This document shows, in pieces, positions 1 to 10,367 of a stretch of DNA of 64,000 bases; within the stretch, counting starts at the first letter, position 1; the number at the start of each line of letters is the position of its first letter. The stretch spans positions 1-64,000 of the forward strand of contig URIR01000005.1 in the NCBI GenBank assembly GCA_900547955.1, in the 5' to 3' direction. Source of the DNA: an uncultured Eubacteriales bacterium. GTDB lineage: Bacteria; Bacillota; Clostridia; Christensenellales; QALW01. The notes beneath the pieces are model-generated. The model was not told where the DNA came from. It did not search any database and worked only from the letters and a program-made list of their open reading frames with translations. The translations under genes and the position numbers were made by a program.

Positions 1-335
<335 letters not shown>

Positions 336-439
336 AAGCGGTCAAGCGGCAGCAGAGCAGGAAGTCAGTCTTTAGTTGTGAGTGAGCAGCCAAAGAGAGA
401 GAAGAGACAAAGTTACAGAGGGAACTCTGAAACAATATT

Positions 440-555
440 TCCGGTGGCAAAGGCAAAGGGGAACCACCTGTACACATGCCGAACACAGAAGTTAAGCCCT
501 TTAGCGCTGATGGTACTTGGCTGGACACGGCCCGGGAGAGTATGTCGCTGCCGGT
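440..555 (+). rRNA. 5S ribosomal RNA
   Basis: About 116 nt with the 5S hallmarks: the CCGAACACAGAAGTTAAGCC loop region, GCGCTGATGGTACTTGG, and GGGAGAGTATGTCGCTGCCGG pairing back to the 5' TTCCGGTGGC. It lies about 100 nt after 23S in the same direction, the normal bacterial order. No tRNA gene was seen in the spacer. Confidence 0.93.
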
Positions 556-568
556 CTCAAGAAGGAAG

Positions 569-597
569 AAGGCGTAGCCATAAGGTTGCGTCTTTTT
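569..597 (+). terminator. Terminator of the rRNA operon
   Basis: An 11-bp stem (AAGGCGTAGCC with GGTTGCGTCTT, including G-U pairs) around a short ATAA loop, followed by six T. It sits 14 nt after 5S, where the rRNA transcript should end. Confidence 0.8.
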
Positions 598-599
598 TC

Positions 600-1041
600 A
601 TATCAAATTTCCAGGAGTTTCGAGATAGACATGCTAGGGGCATGCGGGCCAGACCGCTCTAAACACCAGGCTTTTCCAATTTCCAAGGTTTTCCCTCACC
701 CAACGCTGGCTTTTCCATACCAACGCCGACCATCGCCGGACTTTTTCCTGCCCAACCGTGTTTCCTCAACTCACCGAACTTTTTCCGCCCCTCATGGCTG
801 TTCCCGCCCAACGCTGCTTACATGCCTTCCGGGCAATTTGCTCGATGGAAATTAGTGGTCCTTTAACTGTTATGCTAAATGCTATGTATTTGCTTGCCCT
901 GCATGTCATAGTCGGTATATAGGTATATACTATTGTATGGAAGCAATTAAAAATAAAACGGGAAAGCATTAGGATTTATACTGATAAGGAAGTATCAGAA
1001 GAAAACTAACTTAACGGCTGACAGACAGGATTGCAACTAAA
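600..1041. other. Non-coding stretch between rRNA operon and mobile remnant
   Basis: No convincing gene. The part at 660-835 is pyrimidine-rich with loosely repeated CCCAACGC/TTTTCC words. The short open frames on both strands have no recognisable protein and no good ribosome-binding site. The left boundary of the mobile element probably lies here, but no end sequence could be fixed. Confidence 0.5.
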
Positions 1042-1079
1042 GCGGCGTGTACTGTAAGAAAACGGTACATGCTGTTTTT
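1042..1079 (+). terminator. Hairpin with T-run inside mobile remnant
   Basis: An 11-bp stem (GCGTGTACTGT with ACGGTACATGC, two wobble pairs), an AAGAAA loop and a TTTTT run on the plus strand. It is a plausible intrinsic terminator or attenuator of the element; no intact gene lies upstream on that strand. Confidence 0.5.
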
Positions 1080-1215
1080 ATGTCCTGTTACGCAATAGAA
1101 CGCCGTTTTCGGGGATATGAGTATAAAACCCTTAACCTCTCTGTTTTGCACCTGTAAAACCGCATAAAATCAAGGAACTTTTATCCCTAAATGTGAACAT
1201 AGACTATGATAGATT

Positions 1216-1248
1216 AAGAGCGTAAGCGGTTTATCCGATTACGCTCTT
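1216..1248. terminator. Hairpin between remnants
   Basis: Perfect 10-bp arms AAGAGCGTAA and TTACGCTCTT around a 13-nt loop. There is no strong T-run on either side, so it may be a processing or protective hairpin rather than a terminator. Confidence 0.4.
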
Positions 1249-1259
1249 GATTTCCCACA

Positions 1260-1333
1260 AGCAAAGTCAGAAACAGCCGTCAGGGACGCTTTCAGCGCAA
1301 CGTTTATCCTTGACGGCTGTTTCTGGCTTTGCT
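1260..1333 (-). terminator. Long inverted repeat after the HTH gene
   Basis: Arms of 23 bp at 1260-1282 and 1311-1333 differ at one position and flank a 28-nt loop. The structure lies just past the stop codon of the minus-strand HTH gene at 1339, where a transcription end would be expected. Only a weak T-rich tail is present. Confidence 0.5.
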
Positions 1334-1338
1334 ACTCA

Positions 1339-1539
1339 CTACCTGTCAATGCGGAATTTAAGGATTGCTTTTACAAGCTGTGTTTCCAAACTGTCTTGAA
1401 TATCACTATTGAAATGCCCCTGATACATAGACAGATATTTCATATGTCTTTTGTAATGTTGCAGGACTGCATTGACCGCTTCCGGCTCTCCGGTAACTGC
1501 TTTTTCAATGGTTTCAAATGGTATCAGCTTCCTGCTCAT
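1339..1539 (-). CDS. Small HTH-type protein, Tn916 Orf8-like
   Basis: A 66-residue protein resembling the small helix-turn-helix proteins found next to the sigma-like regulator in Tn916-type elements. The visible features are an N-terminal IPFETIEKAVTGEPEAV segment followed by VLQHYKRHMKYLS and a C-terminal SLETQLVKAILKFRID helix, the usual pattern of that family. Such proteins are thought to help control element transfer; the role here is inferred from family and position. The start overlaps the end of the upstream sigma remnant by about 26 bases, a common arrangement that suggests translational coupling. It appears intact although its partner gene is broken. Confidence 0.7.
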   Translation of the reverse strand: MSRKLIPFETIEKAVTGEPEAVNAVLQHYKRHMKYLSMYQGHFNSDIQDSLETQLVKAILKFRIDR

Positions 1540-1963
1540 GTTTCAATCTCTCCAATTCTAACTGCTTCAACGCCGCTAACTTCCAGTAGTTTGCTGTGCT
1601 TCTGCTACGTCCGTATGCCTGACCGATTTTTGCGTCTGTGTAATGGCAGTAGAAATACAAAATAAGCACATTTTTCCGCTGTTCTGATAGGATAGAAAAA
1701 GCTTGCCTTAACTGCTCGTTTTCGATAATGACAGTCTTATCGCATACATGATAGGCAGTCAGTTTGCTCTGCTTCTCAAAGTAGCTGTCTGTTATGGACG
1801 GTTTGAAATACTTTTCTTCCATGAGATATTCAAGAGAAATTTCATGCTTCTGCTATCTGGCTATATCTCGATAGGCATTAAAAGCGGCATTACGGAGAAC
1901 AAACTTGAAAAAAGCGGCAAAAGCACATTCGATACGTCCCTTGTACTGCTCGGAATAAATCAT
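1514..1963 (-). pseudogene. Sigma-70-like factor of the element, broken by a stop codon
   Basis: Reading from ATG at 1963 (with a GGGGTGA ribosome-binding site just upstream) gives MIYSEQYKGRIECAF, then a TAG at 1853-1855 as codon 37. The same frame continues as QKHEISLEYLMEEKYF and on to a C-terminal region-4-like helix-turn-helix (RKNVLILYFYCHYTDAKIGQ, GRSRSTANYWK). This is the Orf7-type sigma factor of Tn916-like elements, which drives element gene expression. The frame is intact on both sides of the stop, so a single base change from a Lys or Gln codon is the simplest explanation. Reinitiation at ATG 1822 could still give a C-terminal fragment of 102 residues. Confidence 0.75.
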
Positions 1964-2155
1964 CTGAAATCACCCCATTTCTTCCCATGGGGGGTGGTAA
2001 TAAACGCCCATATAGCATAAAGCGATACAGGCGTTGTGAACAGAAAAAGGTTATTATATGATTTGACAGTTCATCTATAAGAGCGCACTTGTCTGCATAA
2101 AGGGCGTTAATTTTTTTAACAGCTGATAATCATAGATAAACATGTCAATTTCCTC

Positions 2156-2208
2156 TTAAAAACAAAAGAGCCGATAACCGCATTTCAAATCTGCGTATTA
2201 TTGGCTCT
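2156..2208 (-). terminator. Terminator of the KTR gene
   Basis: On the minus strand AGAGCC pairs with GGCTCT around a long loop that itself pairs in part, followed by TTTTGTTTTT. It starts just inside the 3' end of the KTR reading frame and ends after it. Confidence 0.6.
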
Positions 2209-2383
2209 GCGTCTGTGCGTCTGGCTCTTTGATAACTGATATATTGAGTTTATGAGCATTGATTATAGTTTCCTGTTTGCATTTCGGACAATAAAGAGGA
2301 TAGTTTTTCAAGATGGTATCCTCTCTAAGTCTGTTGCGGGTTTTATTATCACAAACAGGACAGAGTATCCATTTTGAGGTCAT
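2198..2383 (-). CDS. Cysteine-rich KTR-domain protein
   Basis: A 61-residue protein with two Cys pairs (CPVCDNKTRNR at 8-18 and CPKCKQET at 33-40), the signature of the Cys_rich_KTR family carried by Tn916-like and other gut conjugative elements. The Cys pairs probably bind zinc, giving a small nucleic-acid- or protein-binding fold. Its biological role is not known. It is intact, with GAAAGGGAAAA as a weak ribosome-binding site. The gene follows the SDR remnant on the same strand by 21 bases, so the two were probably co-transcribed. Confidence 0.75.
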   Translation of the reverse strand: MTSKWILCPVCDNKTRNRLREDTILKNYPLYCPKCKQETIINAHKLNISVIKEPDAQTQSQ

Positions 2384-2404
2384 ACTATTTTTCCCTTTCA
2401 GTAT

Positions 2405-3164
2405 TTATTGTTTGTTACCTATATATCGCAATGCCATTTTCGACATTAACCTGCCCATTTTTATTGGGAAAAGATAACAGATAAGTATCTGGATTTTTTG
2501 TAAAAAGTTGTGGCATAGGATAAAATGTCTGGAAGAAATATGGTTTGCAATTCCATAGCCTACTTTTTGGGGGTCTGACATAAATTCTTTTGGTATAGGT
2601 AATGGCTCTGCCGATTTTGTCCGGGTGAGTGGCGGGTGAATAATGTGGAAAGAAATACCGTCAGAAGCGTATTCCAAGTTAAGACATTTTGCCAAGGCTT
2701 CTAATGCCCCTTTCGTTGAAGCATAAGGCGATATTCCAATAAAACCTGTAACACCCACTCCCGAACTTGTAAAAATAACTTTTCCATTTTTTTGTTTATG
2801 CATATAAGGTAATATACTTTTTACTAAACGAAGCGCCCCATAATAATTCATATCAAAAACTCGTTCATAAGTGGAAAAATCGGTATCAGCTTCTTTGGTA
2901 AAAGTACAAAGACAAGCATTATGAATGACAATATCTGCTTTTTGCAACTTCTCAATGATGTCGGCAATAGCGGTATGGATTTGCATTTCTTTGCATACGT
3001 TCGTTTTGTAGTAGAACAGTCTGTTTGGATATGACTGTTCTAAAATTACTAAATTATCTGTTTCTAAATCCAAGACAGCAACCTTGTTCCCGTTTTTTTA
3101 GAGCTTGTTCCGTAAAATAATACCCAATTCCTTGATTTGCACCTGTGATTACAATGTTTAGCAT
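2405..3164 (-). pseudogene. SDR-family oxidoreductase, frameshifted
   Basis: Short-chain dehydrogenase/reductase. From ATG at 3164 the N-terminus reads LNIVITGANQGIGYYF (the TGxxxGIG nucleotide-binding loop). The frame breaks in a run of seven T (plus strand 3093-3099; seven A in the coding strand). With six A the protein runs on as ALKNGNKVAVLDLETDNL. Further on come the NAG-equivalent HNAC, the catalytic Ser in VIFTSSGVGV, and YASTKGALEA (the YxxxK motif). The start overlaps the upstream TetR stop as TAATG, so the two formed a translationally coupled pair. This pairing suggests a TetR-controlled enzyme carried as cargo. The extra base could be a true lesion or a homopolymer sequencing error. 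Confidence 0.75.
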
Positions 3165-3540
3165 TATGCCACCTCTATTTCTACAAAAGATTTTTCAATA
3201 TGCTGATAAGCAGCTTCCCGAAAAGCATTTTTCTGTTCTGCCGATAATGTCCCACTAAACAGCCATCTTTGAGCAAAAAAATGAATTGGAGCATAATATT
3301 TAACAGCTAAATACGCACTATCTGTATGTGGGATTATTCCTATTTTCATTAGTGTATAAAACATTTTGCTTTGAAATTCAAGCGGCTCTGTAAACATCCA
3401 GCGGTCATATATTTTTTGAATTTCCGAATTACCAAATTGTTCAATAAAAAGAAGTCGCATTATTTTATTGCAAAAATCGTCCATAAGATAACTTTCAAAA
3501 AATGTATCACACACAATTTGATAAAAAGGCTTTTCAATAA
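3164..3540 (-). pseudogene. TetR-like regulator, C-terminal fragment
   Basis: About 125 residues resembling the ligand-binding C-terminal domain of a TetR/AcrR regulator (FYTLMKIGIIPHTDSAYLAV, then HFFAQRWLFSG and a final long helix). The N-terminal DNA-binding domain is missing. Sequence identity to TetR-like protein ends at about 3540, where the plus strand turns into the 3' part of a mobC gene. The first ten residues of the open frame (MLFHFLHQPC) are read from mobC antisense and are not real. It is coupled by TAATG overlap to the SDR gene it probably repressed. Confidence 0.55.
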
Positions 3541-3739
3541 AGCAAGGTTGATGCAGGAAGTGAAAAAGCATATGGCGCAGCTTCAGAAAATCGGCGTGAA
3601 TATCAACCAGATTGCAAAACGTGTCAACGAAACAGGGGCGATTTATGGTGATGATATGTGCGAAGTAAAGCGTGTCATGGAAGAAGTCTGGCGACTGGAA
3701 CGGCGGTTATTGTTACAATTCAAGGGCTTGATGAAATGA
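3540..3739 (+). pseudogene. MobC mobilisation protein, 3' fragment
   Basis: The C-terminal 60-odd residues of a MobC-type relaxosome protein: KIGVNINQIAKRVNETGAIY followed by DDMCEVKRVMEEVWRLERRL. MobC assists the relaxase at the transfer origin. The 5' half is gone, replaced by the antisense of the TetR fragment; the longer open frame that spans this point (from 3371) is a chimera made by the deletion junction. No relaxase gene remains nearby. Confidence 0.7.
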
Positions 3740-3869
3740 GGGTTTGGGACACTTCCCAACAAGAAAAATGCTCCGGCGGCAGACGGGCATTTTACAGGAA
3801 CGGCTATCCGTTTCCTATGCTTGCTATTCAAATTTTCACTTTATCAGACAGGGAAAGGACGGGAACGGA

Positions 3870-5781
<1,912 letters not shown>

Positions 5782-5869
5782 CCCTTGAACGGGGCTATAC
5801 CGCCTAATCGGAAGATAATACTTCATTGTGACCGAAAACCTTATACTTTCCCGGCTATGAAAAATATAT

Positions 5870-8509
5870 TCAATTATATCTTTTACGCTTGTAAATTAAA
5901 ACTCCTAATGTACTTATAAGGCCGATTACTGCGGCTCCTGCGGTATATACAGTCATGTTGTCGCCGCTTTGGGACGGGTTATCCAGAGGAGATTCAACCA
6001 GCCTCGAGGACGAGTAGAAATTACCAGATGGAGTTTTTGAGCATATACTTATATAATATACGCTTGCTTCGGCGGGTACTGTAACCTCCACTTTTCCATC
6101 GCTATATGTTCCTTGAACGGACAGCCATTTTTGCTCTATTTCATTTTTATCGTTATAGCTTAGCGGTTCGGTTGCGTAATACAGCGTGACGTCTATATCT
6201 GTTGCGTCTTTGGGCGCGTCCAGAGCCAGTTTAAGCTGTCGTCCCATGCCGGCCGTTGGCTGTTCAGTAAAATACGCCAGAGGCTCTCCGTCCTTTACGA
6301 TGCTGTCGGCGAAACGGTAAATTTCTGCTGGGGTCCAGCCCTCTATATGTCCGTGCAGCAGACCGTGCTTTATGCATATCTGAGCGTTTTCCAAATTATC
6401 AAAGCTGCGGCTGCTGGTATTTACGCTCGCCGAAAAATCGCTGTCGCTGTTAAGTATGAGAACGGGCATTTTAACATTGTCAAAGCGCACAGAACCTTCC
6501 CATAGCTTATAAGTGGCTTCATCATAGCGTTCGCTTCTGTCCGACAGCGATTCGTGCATGTAACCGAACAGGTAAACAGGCACGGCAAAGGCAAACCGGG
6601 CGTCATAGCCTATGAGATTAGCTACAACTGAACCTCCTGCTGAAATTCCGGTAACGCCTATTTTATCCTTATCAATAAGAGGGTCGGCGCGCAGAATATT
6701 ATTTGCCAGAATACTTTTGGCTACTGCGTGATAAAGCCATTGACGTTCAAGAGGCAGATTGCCCGTGCCGTAGCCTTCGGTAGCGCCGCCCTGGGCGTCC
6801 TGCGTCCAGCCGCCCTTGCCATCGGGCATAAGAGCTCCATGCTGGATGGCTATAGCGGCGTATCCGCGGTCATTCCAGATTTTTATCCATTCGGCAAAGG
6901 GATATCCACCCGAGCCGTGCAGCAGCAGCACGGCAGGTACGGGGTTTTCGGCGCTGGCCCCTTCGGGATATCCTATGTATCCGAAAGCGCGGGTGGGCTG
7001 GCCGCGATAGTCGTCTACGCTGTCATAATAGAAGCATTTTATTCCATTATAGCCTGCCGGGTCATATTCTGGAGTATATGTTATTTGAGGCGTATAGTTC
7101 AGCAGTTCGCCGTATCTCTCCTTAGCCTGCTCTACTGCCTCGTCTATACTGGACGGAGTCTCAGGCAGATTGCCTTCCTCGCCCGTTATGCCGCCCTCGT
7201 TAGGCTGATTTATAATAAGCTGCGGGTCGTTGGTAAGATAGAAGGAATCAAAGCGATAGGAATCCCCGGCAAATGCGCCTGTGCAGCGCATATCCAAGCC
7301 TATGGTGGTTACATCAAAATCCACCTTGGACATATCCAGCTTAAATACAACATAGCCTTTAAAGCTGGCTGGCACAGCGAATGAAGAATTGGCTACGCCC
7401 GAGCTGGATTTATCTCCTCCTACCACCTTTAGGCTTTCTCCCTCGAGAGTATAAAGGGATACGGTATCGGCTGTGAGGTAGATGCGGGAGGAGGCGCCTC
7501 GAAGAGTAACGGTTAGATTGGTTTCAATTCCGGGTATTCCGTAATAATAAAACATAAAATACTGATAGTCTGCGGCATTAGAGTTAAACCGGCTTGTTAG
7601 AGCAGTATTTTGGCCGCAGAGCAGAACCTCGCACCATTGGCCGTTGACGGGCATTACCGAAGCGATGCCGTTGCCGGAGTGGCCGCTCTTTTTAATAAAG
7701 TATTCTGCTACGGCTGGTACGCCGAATTGAGTCAGGTCAGATGAAGAATAGCCTTCTGGCATTGTGCTGTCTGTTTCAAAACTGTCAAAGCCCTCTAAAA
7801 GCATATAATCATCGTTGTCCATATCGGGACTGCCGGGATTAAACATATCTATTACTTCCTTTGGCGAATTAGTTAAATAGAATGAATCGAAACCGTAGGA
7901 ATCATCCTTGAGCGCGCCGTTTGTTCTCACATCCAATACAATGTTTGAGACGTCGAATTTTACTGACGACATATTCAGGCTGTAGACCACATAGCCATTA
8001 AAGCTTGCCGGTATAGTGATGGAAGAATTTTCTGCCGCGCCTGAGGCGTTGCCTCCCTTGACGGTCTGGCTCTCTCCATTCAAATTGTAAAGGGAGGCCT
8101 GACCGGCGGAAAAATAATATCTTTCCGAGGAGTCTCTTAGGGAAACGGTTAATTCAAGAGGTATGTTTTCTATGCCTTTTATATAAAACATAAAATATTT
8201 GTAGCCGTCTGCATTTGCCGCGAAATTACTGGCCAGGGCGGTGCCGGCGCTATGCAGAACCTCACACCATTGACCGTTCTTGGGCATTATCGAGGCAATT
8301 CCCTTGCCCGAATGATAGACTGACTGGGAAACAAAATTGGGCAGAGCTATTCCGTAACTGGTTAAATCTCCGCCGTAGTAACCGTTTATGCCCTTTTCAA
8401 AATCTTCGAGCAGACAATAATTTGTCCCTTGCTGCGGAGCCGACTGGGAAATGGGCAGGATACCCAGAACTAGAATAACGGCAAGCAGCAATGTTACCGC
8501 GCGTTTCAT
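5870..8509 (-). CDS. Secreted alpha/beta hydrolase with two binding modules
   Basis: An 879-residue cell-surface protein. Residues 1-24 are a signal peptide. Two related beta-rich modules follow, at about 31-218 and 235-430. They share landmarks such as LLEDF/LLEGF, GKGIASIMP/GNGIASVMP with NGQWCEVL, YKYFMFY/YQYFMFY, LYNLNGE/LYTLEGE, and YGFDSFYLTN/YRFDSFYLTN. They look like galactose-binding-fold carbohydrate modules. Residues about 450-740 form an alpha/beta hydrolase with an oxyanion HGSGG (531), nucleophile Ser623 in GISAGG, Asp near 689-691 and His near 719-721. It most resembles acyl-esterase or dienelactone-hydrolase-like enzymes acting on plant polysaccharide. A beta domain, a transmembrane helix (853-873) and KRKRYN complete the protein. 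Before the helix, PSQSGDN resembles a weakened LPXTG sorting signal. AAGGAGG precedes the start. The substrate is unknown. Confidence 0.85.
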   Translation of the reverse strand: MKRAVTLLLAVILVLGILPISQSAPQQGTNYCLLEDFEKGINGYYGGDLTSYGIALPNFVSQSVYHSGKGIASIMPKNGQWCEVLHSAGTALASNFAANADGYKYFMFYIKGIENIPLELTVSLRDSSERYYFSAGQASLYNLNGESQTVKGGNASGAAENSSITIPASFNGYVVYSLNMSSVKFDVSNIVLDVRTNGALKDDSYGFDSFYLTNSPKEVIDMFNPGSPDMDNDDYMLLEGFDSFETDSTMPEGYSSSDLTQFGVPAVAEYFIKKSGHSGNGIASVMPVNGQWCEVLLCGQNTALTSRFNSNAADYQYFMFYYYGIPGIETNLTVTLRGASSRIYLTADTVSLYTLEGESLKVVGGDKSSSGVANSSFAVPASFKGYVVFKLDMSKVDFDVTTIGLDMRCTGAFAGDSYRFDSFYLTNDPQLIINQPNEGGITGEEGNLPETPSSIDEAVEQAKERYGELLNYTPQITYTPEYDPAGYNGIKCFYYDSVDDYRGQPTRAFGYIGYPEGASAENPVPAVLLLHGSGGYPFAEWIKIWNDRGYAAIAIQHGALMPDGKGGWTQDAQGGATEGYGTGNLPLERQWLYHAVAKSILANNILRADPLIDKDKIGVTGISAGGSVVANLIGYDARFAFAVPVYLFGYMHESLSDRSERYDEATYKLWEGSVRFDNVKMPVLILNSDSDFSASVNTSSRSFDNLENAQICIKHGLLHGHIEGWTPAEIYRFADSIVKDGEPLAYFTEQPTAGMGRQLKLALDAPKDATDIDVTLYYATEPLSYNDKNEIEQKWLSVQGTYSDGKVEVTVPAEASVYYISICSKTPSGNFYSSSRLVESPLDNPSQSGDNMTVYTAGAAVIGLISTLGVLIYKRKRYN

Positions 8510-8635
8510 TTTATCATTACCTCCTTAAAATGTATATTGAAATTTGCTATTAAATATTGTATATTATTATAAGAATGGTCTCCCATCAAAAAAATGAATG
8601 GCGCGATTTATTTCATAGATAAGTGAAGTGAAGAA
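8510..8635. promoter_or_regulatory. Divergent promoter region, hydrolase/lysR
   Basis: A 126-bp region between two divergent genes. On the minus strand TTGATG and TAATAT are 17 bp apart, in the right place to start the hydrolase mRNA. No clear promoter is visible for lysR, which begins after a weak AAGTGAAG. LysR-type regulators usually bind such shared intergenic regions, so this is the expected operator site. Confidence 0.5.
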
Positions 8636-10147
8636 ATGAATACCGCATATTTGGAAAATTTCATTGCGATAGCAGAGGAGAAAAATATATCCGCCGCGGC
8701 TCGCCGTATGCATATTGCTCAGAGCGCTCTGAGTACGCAGCTTAAAAGCCTGGAGGAGGAAACAGGCTGCGTGCTTCTAAGGCGCAGTCCCCACGGCGTG
8801 AGTTTGTCGTTTGAAGGAGAGCTTTTTTATAGATACGCCCGCCGTATGCTGGCTTTGGAGCGTGAATTGAAGGATAGACTGGGGGATTGCGCGGAGGGAG
8901 AGACAGGAGTTTTGAAGCTGGGGATAAGCTCGGCATGTCTGGCTTGGGTGCTGGACGGTCCGCTGCATCGCTTCGGCCGCAGATTTCCCAAGGTAAAATA
9001 TGAAATATATGAAAAATCAGGCACAGAGGTGCTTACCGCGCTGAGGGATAGGATGGTGGACGTGGGAGTTATAAAAGCGCTGGCCGTTCCTATGGAGGAT
9101 ATGCGGGTGCATTATAAAAATTCCGAGCCCATGGGCGTGCTGTATGAGAGCAGGGCAAATTATTTTTCAGGGGGAGATATTTCCTTTGCCCAGCTTAACG
9201 GCGTTCCCTTGTGTCTTACGCGCAGAACTCTTGCGGCTATTACTCATGCCTGCGCGGCTAACGGCTTTGAGCCGTCCATCAGCGTGCTTTGCGAGCAGTT
9301 TGAAACTGCGGCCAATATGGCGCTGAGGGGCAGAGGAGCGGCGATTGTGCCCCTTGCTATGGCCGAGAGGTATGCGCGGGGCACTTATTATGAGGATAAA
9401 CGCTCCTATTTTCATGCGGCTAAGGTCAGGGTATATAAGCTTAACGGGGAAAGAATATACCCTGATATATGCGACGCTACCAGCAATGCGGACGAATGCT
9501 CGGTAGTGCTGCCTAAAGGCTTCGATGGATATTTATTATATCCTCTTGACGTACAGGCAACTGTTCCTCTGCGCAACAGGATGGATACGCGGGCCAGCAT
9601 ACAGAATATGGAGAGCGTAAATCGTATTGTGTTTGATTTCAGATTCAATGATGTTGAAAAGGGACAGCAATATGCTATAGGAGGGATATATATGGCTAAC
9701 GATATATCCGAGCTGCCCGAGAGCTGCTGCGTGCTGGACGATTTCAGCGACGTATACCGTCTGGCCGACGAATATCGCGTAGCCGACCTTTCCAGTTACA
9801 GACAGAGTATTTCCATGATATCCTCCGGAGCGGTTAACGAATTGAAAAACGCCCTTATATTAACTGTGCCTAACAGCGAACAGTATGTGGATGCGGTGCA
9901 TTGCTGCACCGATTGGATGCACTCGCGTTTTTTGCCTAATGTGCATAATTACAGGTATTTTGCTGTGCGTATAATTAATATGGATATAAAGGAATTGTGC
10001 GTTTCTGTTATGCTGCTTGAGCTTCCGCGCTTGAATATTGCAAGGCTGGAAGAAAAAGTGCTTGATACCGCTGTAACTGTAGTTTCATATTCAGATTGCC
10101 CTCTTTCAGCCCCAGCAGCCGAATTTGTTAAGGAATTTGAAAGGTAA
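8636..10147 (+). CDS. LysR regulator with a binding module inserted in its effector domain
   Basis: 503 residues, far longer than the usual 290-310. Residues 1-60 are a normal LysR winged helix (ISAAARRMHIAQSALSTQLK). Residues about 88-247 are the effector-binding domain (VLKLGISSACL ... GRGAAIVPLAMAERYA). The last part of that domain reappears only at the C-terminus (LNIARLEEKVLDT ... PLSAPAAEFVKEFER, 466-503). Between them, residues about 248-465 match the repeat module of the divergent hydrolase: VRVYKLNGE, LPKGFDGYLLYPLD, NRIVFDFR and YMAND correspond to the second half of a module, then CCVLDDF, DLSSYRQS and YRYFAVRI to the first half of the next. The insert is therefore one unit in circular permutation, about 218 residues against a repeat period of 204. 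The gene probably controls the hydrolase. Confidence 0.85.
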   Translation: MNTAYLENFIAIAEEKNISAAARRMHIAQSALSTQLKSLEEETGCVLLRRSPHGVSLSFEGELFYRYARRMLALERELKDRLGDCAEGETGVLKLGISSACLAWVLDGPLHRFGRRFPKVKYEIYEKSGTEVLTALRDRMVDVGVIKALAVPMEDMRVHYKNSEPMGVLYESRANYFSGGDISFAQLNGVPLCLTRRTLAAITHACAANGFEPSISVLCEQFETAANMALRGRGAAIVPLAMAERYARGTYYEDKRSYFHAAKVRVYKLNGERIYPDICDATSNADECSVVLPKGFDGYLLYPLDVQATVPLRNRMDTRASIQNMESVNRIVFDFRFNDVEKGQQYAIGGIYMANDISELPESCCVLDDFSDVYRLADEYRVADLSSYRQSISMISSGAVNELKNALILTVPNSEQYVDAVHCCTDWMHSRFLPNVHNYRYFAVRIINMDIKELCVSVMLLELPRLNIARLEEKVLDTAVTVVSYSDCPLSAPAAEFVKEFER

Positions 10148-10223
10148 TGAGTAAGCAGGCGTACATAGGCTCAAGGCAGAATACTCCTTTTTTCAGAGGC
10201 TTATGAATAAGATTATGATTAGC

Positions 10224-10339
10224 GGCGCAAAAAAATCCCGCGGCGTTTGCGGCCCTATAGGGCCGCTGGGCCGGGCGCAGCCCGGCCGGTCAGGCTCCCG
10301 GCAGGGAGCCTGACAAACGCCGCGGGATTTTTTTGCGCC
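10224..10339. terminator. Three-armed bidirectional terminator (cloverleaf-like)
   Basis: Perfect 26-bp outer arms (10224-10249 and 10314-10339) that hold A7 on the left and T7 on the right. Inside are three hairpins: CGGCCCTATAGGGCCG (10250-10265), GGCCGGGC/GCCCGGCC (10269-10287) and a 10-bp stem at 10290-10313. It lies between convergent lysR and rhaB and can end transcripts from both sides. Confidence 0.85.
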
Positions 10340-10367
10340 GCGCAGATATACGCGGGTATTAAATTTG

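Noticed and set aside
6728..7384. A 218-residue plus-strand frame within the hydrolase gene
   Set aside because: Antisense shadow of conserved hydrolase sequence, without ribosome site or known family.
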